Both the position numbers and the translations under genes were made by a program. A stretch of DNA of 26,545 nt from IMG/VR virus record IMGVR_UViG_3300042430_000262, positions 1-26,545 of that record; one strand, written 5' to 3'. The DNA is from a virus. The notes below the pieces were generated by a model. That model did not search any database. It worked only from the letters and a program-made list of their open reading frames with translations, and was not told the origin of the DNA. Positions 1 to 9,148 of the stretch are shown here, in pieces; the stretch's first letter is position 1, and each line of letters starts with the position of its first letter.

Positions 1-748
1 CTGGGTTTTGATTAGTTGCTCCAAAGTTACGGAAATAAACAACCTTCTGACCAATGATTTGCAAGAAGCCATCGTGAAGTCTACGAACTCTAACCGTAGT
101 TGCAGGTATGTGTCCGATATATCCAATTTCACCTTCTACGCTTCTTCCTACTTCAATAAATCCATTTCCAGTTGCCTGAACATCTGTAAAAACCTTTTCC
201 ATAATCTTTGTAAAAGAATCATCGTCATTAAGGTTTTCTAACCAATCACGTATTTCAATTTTCATTCTTTCAACACGCTTGCGTGCACGCTTTACTTTGT
301 CTTCATCTTCGCTCATTTCAAAACGAAGAGATGTGCTATCTGTCATATCAAAACGATACCCAAGGCCAACAATGTTTTCTACCTTAGCGTCAATAGCGGC
401 GTGGTTAGCAAATGAGGTATCGTAAAAGTTTGCCAATTCATACATATTGTATGGTGGAGTAATAACGTCAAACAGACCGTAACCATTACGATATACAGTT
501 CCTGGGTTTATCTGCTTAGAACCAGAGTCTTGTCCAGATGGCATAGCATTGGCAGAATCTAGATATGCTTCATCTCCAATTGCCTTATTGACAACTCTAG
601 AAACTCTTCTTTTAAAGTTTTGATCAAGTCCAGAATAGTCCTTAAGACTTTCCCATGACTTAATAAAAGGGTCTTGGTCTTTAAAAAGATTTTCGGCTTC
701 TTCTTGTGTATTTAAACTTGCTTTAATTACAGGGTATTCGTTATTCAT
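1..748 (-). CDS. Phage portal protein, PBSX/HK97-like (partial)
   Basis: This gene is cut by the left edge, leaving the first 249 codons. The frame opens at an ATG (748) with MNNEYPVIKAS and contains NGYGLFDVITPPYNMYELA, then FANHAAIDAKVENIVGLGY and, at the edge, KVVYFRNFGATNQNP. These are the recognisable blocks of the PBSX-family portal, the dodecameric ring at the capsid vertex through which DNA is packaged and to which the tail attaches. A GAGGTG Shine-Dalgarno sits about 7 nt upstream. The start overlaps the end of the preceding gene by 8 nt (ATGAATAA), so translation is probably coupled. Upstream of it lie tail genes rather than the usual terminase large subunit. Family assignment is by motif recognition, and the C-terminal half is outside the window. 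Confidence 0.88.
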   Translation of the reverse strand, partial: MNNEYPVIKASLNTQEEAENLFKDQDPFIKSWESLKDYSGLDQNFKRRVSRVVNKAIGDEAYLDSANAMPSGQDSGSKQINPGTVYRNGYGLFDVITPPYNMYELANFYDTSFANHAAIDAKVENIVGLGYRFDMTDSTSLRFEMSEDEDKVKRARKRVERMKIEIRDWLENLNDDDSFTKIMEKVFTDVQATGNGFIEVGRSVEGEIGYIGHIPATTVRVRRLHDGFLQIIGQKVVYFRNFGATNQNP

Positions 749-1136
749 CTAATGCACCTCTGCCATACTTATCAACTGTATCCTGTGCAGCCTTCCAAGC
801 ACCAAGATCGTTCATTGAAGGAATTAATCCCTGCTTAAGTCTATCCATCTGCTCTGAATGCTCTTCATCGCTAATTCTAGTAAGTCCCGCAACAAAAACC
901 GCTTCGCCATCTCCAGGATCTCCAAAGTGTTTTGCGGCATTCTTAAGTTCTGCTATCTTAGAAATATCTCCACGCATTGACTCAATGTTAAGGACATTTC
1001 CCTCTCCATCAGTAAACCACTTACCTGTTGACTTCTTGTATACGTACAGCCCCCAGTTATATTGTTTATCTATGACCTTTTTGCGTACATTACTTACAAG
1101 AGGCTTGCCAGTTTTTTGACTAATTAATGGATTCAT
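741..1136 (-). CDS. Hypothetical protein upstream of portal (131 aa)
   Basis: A soluble, charged protein with no motif I recognise. It has no signal peptide or membrane segment. It lies directly before the portal gene and overlaps it by 8 nt, so a role in head or connector assembly is plausible but unproven. I chose the start at 1136 (MNPLIS), not the ATG two codons earlier. An extended -10 (TGGTATACT, 1152-1144) ends 7 nt before the 1136 ATG, the spacing expected for a leaderless mRNA, and there is no Shine-Dalgarno. The 1142 ATG would lie upstream of the predicted transcription start. Confidence 0.7.
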   Translation of the reverse strand: MNPLISQKTGKPLVSNVRKKVIDKQYNWGLYVYKKSTGKWFTDGEGNVLNIESMRGDISKIAELKNAAKHFGDPGDGEAVFVAGLTRISDEEHSEQMDRLKQGLIPSMNDLGAWKAAQDTVDKYGRGALDE

Positions 1137-1143
1137 AACCATT

Positions 1144-1152
1144 AGTATACCA
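1144..1152 (-). promoter_or_regulatory. Extended -10 promoter (TGGTATACT), leaderless
   Basis: TGGTATACT lies on the minus strand across the end of the 1198-aa gene, with 7 nt between the hexamer and the ATG at 1136. It would give the portal-side genes a transcript independent of the long tail gene. No -35 match was seen. Confidence 0.55.
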
Positions 1153-1154
1153 TA

Positions 1155-4100
1155 TTAGACTGGAGTGATTACAGAACTTGACCACTCAATAGTATCATAA
1201 ATCTTTAGTTTATCTGAGTCAAGGGTCATCCCTTGTTCATCATCTATTATAATCTTGTTTGTCCCAATATAGGTTTTGTATATTTCTGATGGATTTACCC
1301 CGTAAGTTGAGGAGGTTGATATTACCAACATTCCGTTCCAAGAGTAGTTGGTTTCCCAGTACTGCCAGTCAAAGTTGGTACCATCTTCGGTTTTTACATT
1401 TGCCCACGGTCTTTTAATAATACTTTGAATTTGTTGAAGGTCGCCTGCCTGATAATATGAAATATTATTAAATACTCCTGGACCATTGATATTTATTGAT
1501 CCCAAGAAGGAGTCAAATATTAAGGATGATCCAAAAGATATTCCAACAACAGTCCACTCTTTAATAGTTATGACTGGCTCTCTAACTATAGAGCCATTTA
1601 CATAGTAAGAGATTCCATTAACTTCTTCTCCTGTTGAGTTATTTATTGCATATATCTTTGCCCTGCTGCCAGAAGGGTTTGTTGATTTTGTATAAAACTT
1701 AATAGTTTCATTTTTATAATTAATTTCAAATAGTTGCACTGGATCGGTGCTGAAAGACTCATCGTCATTTCTATACCAGGTCTGAAATGCGCTAACCCGA
1801 TAGTTGTTTGCAAGAGTTGTATTTACTGGAAGGGATACTCCACGGTCTACTGAAACAGAGAACTCTCCCCTTACTTCAATTCCAGAATTTTTAGTCATAT
1901 ACAAATATGGGGTACTTCCTTTATATATACTAAAAGGATTCTTAGATTTATAATCATAATAAATTCCTGCTTTTTTGTATGGGAACAAATTATTTCCAAA
2001 CTTTGTTCCAATAGGATTAAAAGAGTTGTTATTTAAAACTTGAGATGATAGGGATAGGTTTCTCAACGTTATTGACTTTGTTGTGGTGCCGCGAATATTA
2101 AATTCTAGGCGATATACTATTGCAAGTTCACTAAAGTCTATAGTTTTACTTGGATAGATTAAAGTATTATTTACAACCTCAAACCTTGTTGTTAGCCATT
2201 GTGGATGATTATCTATATCTAAAATTTTTGTTTCTATTGGCTTGTCAATAGTAAGGAAATCGCTAACTGGTGAGTTTGCTCCTTCTGCCACATACTGAAA
2301 AGTTATATAACTTTTAACATCGGAGTTATCGGTATTATATATATAGGAAAGAACTGATTGCTCAGCCATATCTAAATAATCTTCCCATCCATTTATAAGC
2401 GAGTCGTCAAGATCTCCGTATGTTCTTTGTGTTGGCAAAGAGTATTCATCATATAAATCTAAATAAGAAAAAGACTCAACACCTACATTTTCTTGGGTAA
2501 CTGTAGATGGCTCTGGGTAGTCCAAGTTAAATTGAATAAAGTCTAGATCATAATATTCATTTCCAACATCATTTGTTACATATTGAGCAAAATACGAAAG
2601 TGGCATATAGTCTTCCCAATATCCAGAAATTCCAATGTCTAAGAAAAATGTGTTGTACGCTTCAGTTGGAAGCAAGGTATAACTTGCAGTGTGAACAATG
2701 AGTTCATCTCCAGAAGTTGCTATGGCTATTCCATTAGACATAAAGTGATCTGTCAACTCATTAATATTAAATGTAGTAGATATTCCAACAGTGTAAATAT
2801 ATCCAGGAAATGTTTTCGTCCCCGTTTTATCTCCACCAACATACAGCGTAAGTCCTCTTCTGTTTCCAAAGAAGGTTGCAATGTTTCCACCAAATGTTTC
2901 AATTAGTTTATCTATATTTATTCCAACGGCTCTTTTTGTATTTATAATAAGTTCATCTGTTGTAAATAACAGTTCTTCTTCGCCGTTATATGTAAAATAA
3001 TATTTTATTAAAAGTCCTTCTTTTACTGCACTTATTTTATTTCCAGTAAAGGTGTCTTGGATATCAAAAAGTATCTGTTGAGATGCACTGTTATCTACTG
3101 CTTGTACAACTAAATAAATCCCATGTACCTCATCATTTAATATGTCTAGTGTTGGGAAATTAATATACCCTTCTGTACCCTCCCAGTCATTATTAGGTTT
3201 TAAACAAATAAACTTTGTACTGCCAGACTGGATGGCATTATTGTCATTATAAAACTCAGTCATTGTTTTTGTTCCAATAGATATATCTGGAAGGTCATAG
3301 GATGGTGTCTGCAAAGATGTTGCTGTAGTCACAAGATTATCAAATGTTCCCTGTTGCCACTTAGCAAAACTAGGATAGGAGTAGTTGGCCGTATAGTCAG
3401 CAAAAGAATAGTCAATAAAAGCAGAAGTTCCTCCGTAAGCAGAGTTAATGCCTTCTGGAGACTCTACACCTTGACCATATACCCATCTTCGTTTAGCAAC
3501 AGTAATTGGAACCTGGTATGGATAGATTGCTACACAATCAATTTCTATTTCTGGAACATCCTGATATGAGTAAAATCCAAGCCAGTCTTGAGAGTCTTGA
3601 TTAGTCTCATTAAGCATTGCTGGAAGAGGGATTGTATCTGTATCAAAAGATAGAAAGATAACTTCTTCTCCGTTAATCAACAAACTTGCAGAATCTTTAA
3701 TAATACGAACATCAATGAGCATCGGTCTATACCATTCACCAACAAAGTGTGACCGAAAAGCATTTCCAATTTTTAACGTTATAAAACCTGACTCTACATA
3801 TATTCCATCTGAAGACGCTATAGGTCCAAAAATTTTTCGGGGTTGCGTAGCATCTGAATTAATTCTAGCCCAAAACTCAACAGTGTATTCGTTATATCTT
3901 CCCAGTTCATTTAAAAATCCTTGGCCTGGAATAATTAAAGATGGGTTCTCTCCATTGGGAGTAATTTTTGTTACATTAGATGCCCCATACACAAGTGGAA
4001 TGCTTGTATTTTTTGCAAACAAAGATGTTTCTGATGAAAGATAGTATCCATTGACTCCTGCTAGTCCATAAGGAAAAGCCTCAACAGCATAGTCTTGAGT

Positions 4101-4751
4101 TATTGCAATATTAGATGGAAATGCTGATATTGATGTTCCTAAAGATGTAGCATGAAATTCTTCAGCCCACTGCCCAGCGGTAATTCCATTTGTATAAAAT
4201 TCGTAATCAGATGATGTTGCTCCTCCAGCAATTGTAGAAATTTTAATCACTATTCTAAATGTTGCAACTTTGTCAGGAATAGAGAAAGTAGAAGATATAA
4301 AAGACCATCTGTTGTATAGTGGATCAGCAAATGTTTCTAGTTGTTCTACAACGGTAGACGTTGCTGGATCCGTATACTCAAAGCCAATAGATACTGAGTC
4401 TACATAAATACTATTTGAATAAAAATATGAACCAACCGAAAAAGATCCAAGATCAGAATTCATATTAGAAAAATTGCTTAGATTTGGACTAACCAACTTA
4501 ATTTCTGCTGTTGAGCCAGAGGGGACAGTTCCAAGAATGCTTGTTGACAGACTATCTTCAAAAGGAGGATCAACAGCGCCACTTCCAGGATCTGTATTAA
4601 CAGTTGCTCCTGTTACAGTCCACTGAGACTCTATATTTCTTTTAGCCTCTGTAATTAGACTTACATAGTCAGCCTTATCATCAAGTGCCCACATAGCCAG
4701 TGGGTGTTCTGAGAAAATCTTTTCTGCATATAGATTTGATGGGTTAGACAT
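1155..4751 (-). CDS. Large minor tail protein with LamG-like lectin domain (1198 aa)
   Basis: The largest gene in the window. The N-terminus (NLYAEKIFSEHPLAMWALDD) is the opening typical of phage tail proteins whose concanavalin-like domains begin with Y-A-E-x-hydrophobic and W-x-L-D-D. A LamG/jelly-roll-like segment spans roughly residues 235-415, with EYTVEFWARI, then LLINGEEV and a closing DCVAIYPYQV strand. The remainder is aromatic, Asn- and Ser-rich beta-type sequence without catalytic motifs I can name. A structural or host-binding tail role is likely. It has its own extended -10 (TGCTATAAT, 4777-4769) and a strong AGGAG Shine-Dalgarno ending 4 nt before the ATG. It lies between the ribonucleotide reductase and the small pre-portal gene. 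Confidence 0.72.
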   Translation of the reverse strand: MSNPSNLYAEKIFSEHPLAMWALDDKADYVSLITEAKRNIESQWTVTGATVNTDPGSGAVDPPFEDSLSTSILGTVPSGSTAEIKLVSPNLSNFSNMNSDLGSFSVGSYFYSNSIYVDSVSIGFEYTDPATSTVVEQLETFADPLYNRWSFISSTFSIPDKVATFRIVIKISTIAGGATSSDYEFYTNGITAGQWAEEFHATSLGTSISAFPSNIAITQDYAVEAFPYGLAGVNGYYLSSETSLFAKNTSIPLVYGASNVTKITPNGENPSLIIPGQGFLNELGRYNEYTVEFWARINSDATQPRKIFGPIASSDGIYVESGFITLKIGNAFRSHFVGEWYRPMLIDVRIIKDSASLLINGEEVIFLSFDTDTIPLPAMLNETNQDSQDWLGFYSYQDVPEIEIDCVAIYPYQVPITVAKRRWVYGQGVESPEGINSAYGGTSAFIDYSFADYTANYSYPSFAKWQQGTFDNLVTTATSLQTPSYDLPDISIGTKTMTEFYNDNNAIQSGSTKFICLKPNNDWEGTEGYINFPTLDILNDEVHGIYLVVQAVDNSASQQILFDIQDTFTGNKISAVKEGLLIKYYFTYNGEEELLFTTDELIINTKRAVGINIDKLIETFGGNIATFFGNRRGLTLYVGGDKTGTKTFPGYIYTVGISTTFNINELTDHFMSNGIAIATSGDELIVHTASYTLLPTEAYNTFFLDIGISGYWEDYMPLSYFAQYVTNDVGNEYYDLDFIQFNLDYPEPSTVTQENVGVESFSYLDLYDEYSLPTQRTYGDLDDSLINGWEDYLDMAEQSVLSYIYNTDNSDVKSYITFQYVAEGANSPVSDFLTIDKPIETKILDIDNHPQWLTTRFEVVNNTLIYPSKTIDFSELAIVYRLEFNIRGTTTKSITLRNLSLSSQVLNNNSFNPIGTKFGNNLFPYKKAGIYYDYKSKNPFSIYKGSTPYLYMTKNSGIEVRGEFSVSVDRGVSLPVNTTLANNYRVSAFQTWYRNDDESFSTDPVQLFEINYKNETIKFYTKSTNPSGSRAKIYAINNSTGEEVNGISYYVNGSIVREPVITIKEWTVVGISFGSSLIFDSFLGSININGPGVFNNISYYQAGDLQQIQSIIKRPWANVKTEDGTNFDWQYWETNYSWNGMLVISTSSTYGVNPSEIYKTYIGTNKIIIDDEQGMTLDSDKLKIYDTIEWSSSVITPV

Positions 4752-4768
4752 AATTCTCCTATCCCCTT

Positions 4769-4777
4769 ATTATAGCA
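4769..4777 (-). promoter_or_regulatory. Extended -10 promoter (TGCTATAAT) for the 1198-aa tail gene
   Basis: TGCTATAAT ends 17 nt before the ATG at 4751, leaving room for a short leader carrying AGGAG. It follows the palindrome CTAGACTCTAG, which spans the stop codon of the reductase gene. Confidence 0.6.
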
Positions 4778-4786
4778 GGCTAGAGT

Positions 4787-6820
4787 CTAGTAAAACTTAA
4801 TTTCACAAGCATCTGTAGAACAGTAGGCTTCACCTTCTGCTTCAAGATTTTCTACTCCATCATAAATAGCAGACCAATCAATCTTGCCAATCTTGCCTAC
4901 ATATGAGTTATATTCTTCTCTTGATATTTCTGTATATGGTTGCTGAGGATATGTTTTATTTCCCATTGGAAGAAATGAAACTGCCTTTAATTGACCTTCA
5001 TACATATTGAGGGCTGGGGCAACAAATTTCTTTTCTTCTTCCTTGTCAAATGAAAGTGTTACAGAAACACCATTGTCTGACCAGTATTTCTGAGCAGTTG
5101 CTGCCAAACCAATCTTTTCAAATAGGCTAACCTGCTTCTCTGCACGTTTGTGTCCAGATGCTACTGGAAAATAGACTACTGACGTGTTTGCTGATACTAG
5201 GTCTGCTTCAATTTTATATCCCGCTGCTTTAAACAAATGAAGCATTGGATCAGTGTTTCCAAAACGAATAGCACGAAGATAGAATTCTCCGCCAGGACCC
5301 CAGTGAACTCCAGGGGTAGCACCAGAAAGAAGTGATACAGATCCTGATGGCTTAACTGTTGTTACACGAACTGATTCACGAACGCAAAGCCATTCTGAAT
5401 ATGAATGATCATATTTACGAATTGTGTTGTATCCCTCATCCATCCACTCACGAGTTGTTGGTAGTCCGTAGGTATCTGCAAATGAAGCAATGCCAGTAAG
5501 AGATGTACCAATACGACGGTTTCTTTGCATAATACCGTTTGTTACCTGCCAATGTGTTGGCATCAAAGTAACAGTCTTTCCATAAAGATAAGCAAACTTC
5601 AATGTCTTGAGGAAGTCCTCCTTAGATTCATGACGATTTAGGTGCACTTCTACAAGTGTACAAAGTTCGTATGACTCTAATGGCTGCTCCGCACAAGGAT
5701 TGAAGCCCATAATGCGAGCATCTTTATAATCAGGTGCATCGGCAAGACGACCATAACTACGAGCAACATCTAGCCAGATAAAACCTGGCTCTCCGTTGTC
5801 TGCAATTAAATCTACATAGTCTTCATACTTTGTTCCAATTTCAGCAGAAATAGAATTATTACTCATCCATGCCCAACCTGGTTTTTTTGGATCGTATGAA
5901 TTTCTTTCTGGGAATACTTCTGGATTCTTAAGATTAATAAAACCTTCATCTTCTGGTGTGCCAAGTGCAAGGGTAGCAGAACGACGAACATTTCCAGAAA
6001 CAACACAGGTACCAATAAGATTAACAATGTCTACAATTGCACGGCTATCAAAGGTTTCTCCCGCTCTAGAGCCTATTACATTACGAATGCGTGTATGGAG
6101 ATCAATAAGTGGTGCTGGACCGCTAGCAACCCCTCCAAAGCCCTTAATAGGGGCACCTAGGGGACGGATGAGGTCATAGGTAAACTCTTGAATAGGTTGG
6201 TTTGCACGAAGGAATGAGTTAATAAGTAATCTAACAGACTCAACCCATCCCTCACGAGTATCTGGGATTTCATAAGTAGATGCTGGCTCTGTTGGCGCAT
6301 AAATAGACATTTGCTTGTCTTGTCCAAGGGTATCAAACCCTACACCAATACCCAACATTAATGCATCCATTACCCAAGCAAAAAGGGCACCTGGATCATT
6401 ACGATCAATATCACGAGTAGAGACCATTGCACAATTTTGAAGGGATGCTGAGTTACGCTTCTCCATAGTCATAGGAGTTCCAAATGCCCAGAGACCACGG
6501 CCTGGAGGAGTCCACTTTAATTCAAACATTCTTTGGAATGCTTCTTGTGCTGACTTCTGTGCCTTGTTATCATTCCAAGGTAGACGATTATCTTTAGCGT
6601 GATTTTTCTGAACTGAATACATGCCCTCGATTACACGACGGCAAACCTCATGCCAGCGTTCCTTTGTCCCGTCTTCTTTAACACGAGAATATGTACGAAT
6701 AAATGTTACCTCTCCCAACGAGTTAGATCCTGCATCTGAGAATCCAAATGGTGCTGGGATGGTTTGATATTTATTTACAAATTCTTCTGATAGACGAAAA
6801 GAGAATACGCTTTCTGACAT
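4787..6820 (-). CDS. nrdJ: Adenosylcobalamin-dependent (class II) ribonucleoside-triphosphate reductase, monomeric type
   Basis: This enzyme reduces ribonucleotides to deoxyribonucleotides using a B12 cofactor and supplies dNTPs for phage replication. At 677 aa it is somewhat shorter than the Lactobacillus enzyme (about 739). The catalytic set is intact. NPCAEQ supplies Asn374, the thiyl Cys376 and Glu378. Redox partners are Cys130 (LQNC) and Cys387 (ELCTL), with 11 residues between Cys376 and Cys387 as in the known enzyme. The C-terminal shuttle pair is Cys667 and Cys672 (CSTDAC). The motif VKPSGSVSLLSGATPG is also present. It has an extended -10 (6887-6879), a roughly 50-nt leader and an AAAGG Shine-Dalgarno. 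Its place between tail genes is unusual. No thioredoxin or glutaredoxin gene was seen. Confidence 0.95.
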   Translation of the reverse strand: MSESVFSFRLSEEFVNKYQTIPAPFGFSDAGSNSLGEVTFIRTYSRVKEDGTKERWHEVCRRVIEGMYSVQKNHAKDNRLPWNDNKAQKSAQEAFQRMFELKWTPPGRGLWAFGTPMTMEKRNSASLQNCAMVSTRDIDRNDPGALFAWVMDALMLGIGVGFDTLGQDKQMSIYAPTEPASTYEIPDTREGWVESVRLLINSFLRANQPIQEFTYDLIRPLGAPIKGFGGVASGPAPLIDLHTRIRNVIGSRAGETFDSRAIVDIVNLIGTCVVSGNVRRSATLALGTPEDEGFINLKNPEVFPERNSYDPKKPGWAWMSNNSISAEIGTKYEDYVDLIADNGEPGFIWLDVARSYGRLADAPDYKDARIMGFNPCAEQPLESYELCTLVEVHLNRHESKEDFLKTLKFAYLYGKTVTLMPTHWQVTNGIMQRNRRIGTSLTGIASFADTYGLPTTREWMDEGYNTIRKYDHSYSEWLCVRESVRVTTVKPSGSVSLLSGATPGVHWGPGGEFYLRAIRFGNTDPMLHLFKAAGYKIEADLVSANTSVVYFPVASGHKRAEKQVSLFEKIGLAATAQKYWSDNGVSVTLSFDKEEEKKFVAPALNMYEGQLKAVSFLPMGNKTYPQQPYTEISREEYNSYVGKIGKIDWSAIYDGVENLEAEGEAYCSTDACEIKFY

Positions 6821-6878
6821 TTATATACCTTTCAAAGTAAAATTAGATGAGTACTTCTTGATTTACGAAGTAGTCTTA

Positions 6879-6887
6879 AGTATATCA
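6879..6887 (-). promoter_or_regulatory. Extended -10 promoter (TGATATACT) for the reductase gene
   Basis: TGATATACT lies directly after the T-tract of the preceding terminator, so the reductase forms a separate transcription unit. The leader before the ATG at 6820 is about 50 nt. I see no B12-riboswitch B12-box in it. Confidence 0.6.
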
Positions 6888-6889
6888 CA

Positions 6890-6925
6890 AGTTTAAAAAG
6901 AAAAACACGCTCAATAAAAGCGTGT
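6890..6925 (-). terminator. Rho-independent terminator
   Basis: On the minus strand, a perfect 6-bp stem ACACGC/GCGTGT (6925-6920 and 6910-6905) with a 9-nt loop is followed by a T-rich tail (TTTTCTTTTT). It closes the operon ending at 6961. Confidence 0.85.
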
Positions 6926-6960
6926 AAGTCTTTACTTTAGAGTTAGTACTTTTGGTTTTG

Positions 6961-7326
6961 CTAAGCCTGTAGTTCACCTATTGGAAAACTATCATCAATT
7001 ACCCAATTCAAATCTTCTTCTACCCAAATCCAATGACCATCTTCTGTGGGATATGGTACTGGTGATTCCCAGTGACAGGTTTCTTCATTAAGAACCCAAG
7101 ATTCAAAAGGTTTTGGATGAATAAAAGCATCTCGCTCAGTATCATAAGTACCACCAACGATTGCGTAATTTTTTCTAATGTTTCTATTGTAACTTGTTTT
7201 GACCCAGGTACCACCAAGATTATCAATAATCCATTGATAGCCTTCGTCTCCATTTGGATCATTGTTGTCTCCAACAATTACACGAAGAACTTTGTTGTTA
7301 TTATCTAATTCTGCCCAATGACTCAT
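6961..7326 (-). CDS. Phage accessory tail protein, 'KPFxSW' family (121 aa)
   Basis: The layout is typical of a small protein family common in marine phages: an N-terminal hydrophobic strand (MSHWAELDNNNKVLRVIVG), a central R-K-N-Y-A-I-V-G-G-T-Y-D block, then PKPFESWVLNEETCHWESP and a Trp-rich acidic tail. The gene overlaps the stop of the glycine-rich adhesin gene (ATGA), which indicates coupled translation. A second family member (11034-11333) also adjoins a glycine-rich adhesin. I infer a fibre-assembly or fibre-cap role, by analogy with tail fibre assembly proteins, but no function is established from sequence. Confidence 0.65.
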   Translation of the reverse strand: MSHWAELDNNNKVLRVIVGDNNDPNGDEGYQWIIDNLGGTWVKTSYNRNIRKNYAIVGGTYDTERDAFIHPKPFESWVLNEETCHWESPVPYPTEDGHWIWVEEDLNWVIDDSFPIGELQA

Positions 7327-9083
7327 GCTAATGCACCTGTTTTCAAATATCGGAAAATAACTTTACCTGAACCGCCAGGACCTGAATAAATATTAGGCTC
7401 TGGACTGCGTTCGTATCCTGCGCCACCGCCTCCGCCACCAGTGCCTGCGCTGCCACCAAGTCCATAGTTTGAACCATAACTTACGTAGTAGTAACGACCA
7501 GAGGCTCCGCCACCAGTTGCTCCACCTGGATTGCGATTGATTTCGTAGGAATTAGCGCCTCCACCACCGCCACCACCGTAGTAGATACTTCCATTCCAAT
7601 CATTAAATGTGGTAGTTCCTTGACCTATACCTGGGCTATAGCCACTGCCATTGCCTCCGTTTGTTCCACCTGCACCACCTGGGCTACTTAAGCCACCTCT
7701 ACCGCCGCCGCTGCCGCCGTTGCCGCCAGCACCGTTGGAACCAGTACCGCCGCCGTTGCCGCCTGCAGCAGTAACCACTCCAGCAGATGACGCACCACCA
7801 GCACCGCCAGTATTATAATTAATTACTGCAGCACCACCAGCGCCTACTACAACTGGAATGGTTGCTGGAGATGTACTCCGACCTGTGGAAAGAGTTGTGT
7901 AACCGCCACCGCCTCCGCCACCTTGCGTGCCTCCGCCACCGCCACCGCCACCTGCAACGAATACATCATAATTCAAGGGTGAGTTTGTAACAGTAAAGTC
8001 TCCACTAGCAGTAAATGTTCTGTAATAATAGGTGGCATCAGAAGTAAGTGTTCCACCAGTAACCGTTGGTAGAGGGTTTGGAATTATTGTATTAGATGCA
8101 GAAGATTGAGCACTTGCACCGTTGGCATTTACTGCGGCAATAGTAATTGTATACTCAATACCTGATGCAAATGAGCCTGTAACTGTTAGTGGTGTTGAGG
8201 TGCCAGCAGAAACTGTAAGAGCAATAGACGGAGTAGAAGTTGCAGTATAACTTGTTATTGATGAGCCGCCTGTTGCGCCTGCAGTAAAGGGTATAGAAAC
8301 CGTAGTAGCGTTTGTTCTTGTAACAGTTCCAATAGTTGGAGCCTGTGGAACAGTAGATGGTGTTAATGAAGAAGACGAACTGGTTACCTCTGAGTTTCCA
8401 TTAGCGTTTGTAGCAACTGCCCTAAAAGTATATGATGTTCCAGAAGTTAATCCAGCAACTGTGACTGGGCTTGTACCACTTCCTACTAATGATCCTGGAG
8501 TTGAAGTAACTGTAAATCCAGAAACTGCTTTTCCACCTGTTGCATTTGCAGTGACTGGAACTGAAGCAGAAACGGTAGAACCAAATGCTGCACCAGTAAC
8601 ATTTGTTGGGGTGCCAATATTAGGTGTTTGAGGAACAGTAGTTATAGTTGCTGAGTTAGATGCTGAAGACGCCAATGCATTTCCATAACCATTAGTTGCT
8701 GTTACTGTGAATGTGGCTGAGGTTCCAACTGGAATGCTTGAAACTACGATGGGAGAGGATGATCCTGATGCAGAGTAACCACCACTTGTAGATGTAACAG
8801 TATAACTTGATACCAAACCTCCACCAGCGTTTGGTGTAAATGTAACACTTGCTGCACCGTTATCATATGCACGGCCTGTTCCTACGTCAGTTGCTGTTCC
8901 TATTGTTGCAGATAAAGGAATAACACCTAGTTGAGACCATCCAGCAGCGGTATATACTTCAATGTAGCCAGTTTCAGTATTTGAATAAATATCACCTAAA
9001 GTAGGAGATTCTGGGCGAGCAAGATTATTGCCTACTTCATATCCTTTTGGAAGTGCTGGCTCTGGAAAAATAAACTTTGCCAT
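7323..9083 (-). CDS. Tail fibre/adhesin: fibronectin-III-like repeats plus glycine-rich domain (586 aa)
   Basis: Probable receptor-binding fibre. Residues 1-60 resemble a virion attachment segment (ending YIEVYTAAGWSQLG). Residues about 60-340 hold three fibronectin-III-like repeats, each with a 'SGTSYTFRAVATNANG' type strand and joined by P-x-x-P-x-I-G-T linkers. From about 345 to the end is a glycine-rich domain with runs of up to eight Gly, framed by YDVFVAGG and GSGKVIFRYLK. This matches glycine-rich phage adhesin domains, in which Gly tracts form stacked polyglycine-II helices whose loops contact the receptor. It has an extended -10 (9129-9121) and an AAAGAGG Shine-Dalgarno. The plus strand over it shows only shadow ORFs. 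Confidence 0.8.
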   Translation of the reverse strand: MAKFIFPEPALPKGYEVGNNLARPESPTLGDIYSNTETGYIEVYTAAGWSQLGVIPLSATIGTATDVGTGRAYDNGAASVTFTPNAGGGLVSSYTVTSTSGGYSASGSSSPIVVSSIPVGTSATFTVTATNGYGNALASSASNSATITTVPQTPNIGTPTNVTGAAFGSTVSASVPVTANATGGKAVSGFTVTSTPGSLVGSGTSPVTVAGLTSGTSYTFRAVATNANGNSEVTSSSSSLTPSTVPQAPTIGTVTRTNATTVSIPFTAGATGGSSITSYTATSTPSIALTVSAGTSTPLTVTGSFASGIEYTITIAAVNANGASAQSSASNTIIPNPLPTVTGGTLTSDATYYYRTFTASGDFTVTNSPLNYDVFVAGGGGGGGGTQGGGGGGGYTTLSTGRSTSPATIPVVVGAGGAAVINYNTGGAGGASSAGVVTAAGGNGGGTGSNGAGGNGGSGGGRGGLSSPGGAGGTNGGNGSGYSPGIGQGTTTFNDWNGSIYYGGGGGGGANSYEINRNPGGATGGGASGRYYYVSYGSNYGLGGSAGTGGGGGGAGYERSPEPNIYSGPGGSGKVIFRYLKTGALA

Positions 9084-9120
9084 ATTTTAACCTCTTTCGT
9101 AGACTTAACAATATAAACAT

Positions 9121-9129
9121 ATTATATCA
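9121..9129 (-). promoter_or_regulatory. Extended -10 promoter (TGATATAAT)
   Basis: A perfect TGnTATAAT about 37 nt upstream of the ATG at 9083. The leader carries AAAGAGG. No -35 consensus is visible. Confidence 0.65.
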
Positions 9130-9148
9130 CCTATTTATCCTGGCAACG

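Noticed and set aside
6820-6880. Cobalamin riboswitch in the leader of the B12-dependent reductase gene
   Set aside because: The leader is only about 50 nt and has no B12-box or multi-stem structure.
7020-7277. 85-aa minus-strand ORF inside the 121-aa accessory gene
   Set aside because: An alternative frame of a gene with clear family motifs and ATGA coupling; it has no independent start signal.
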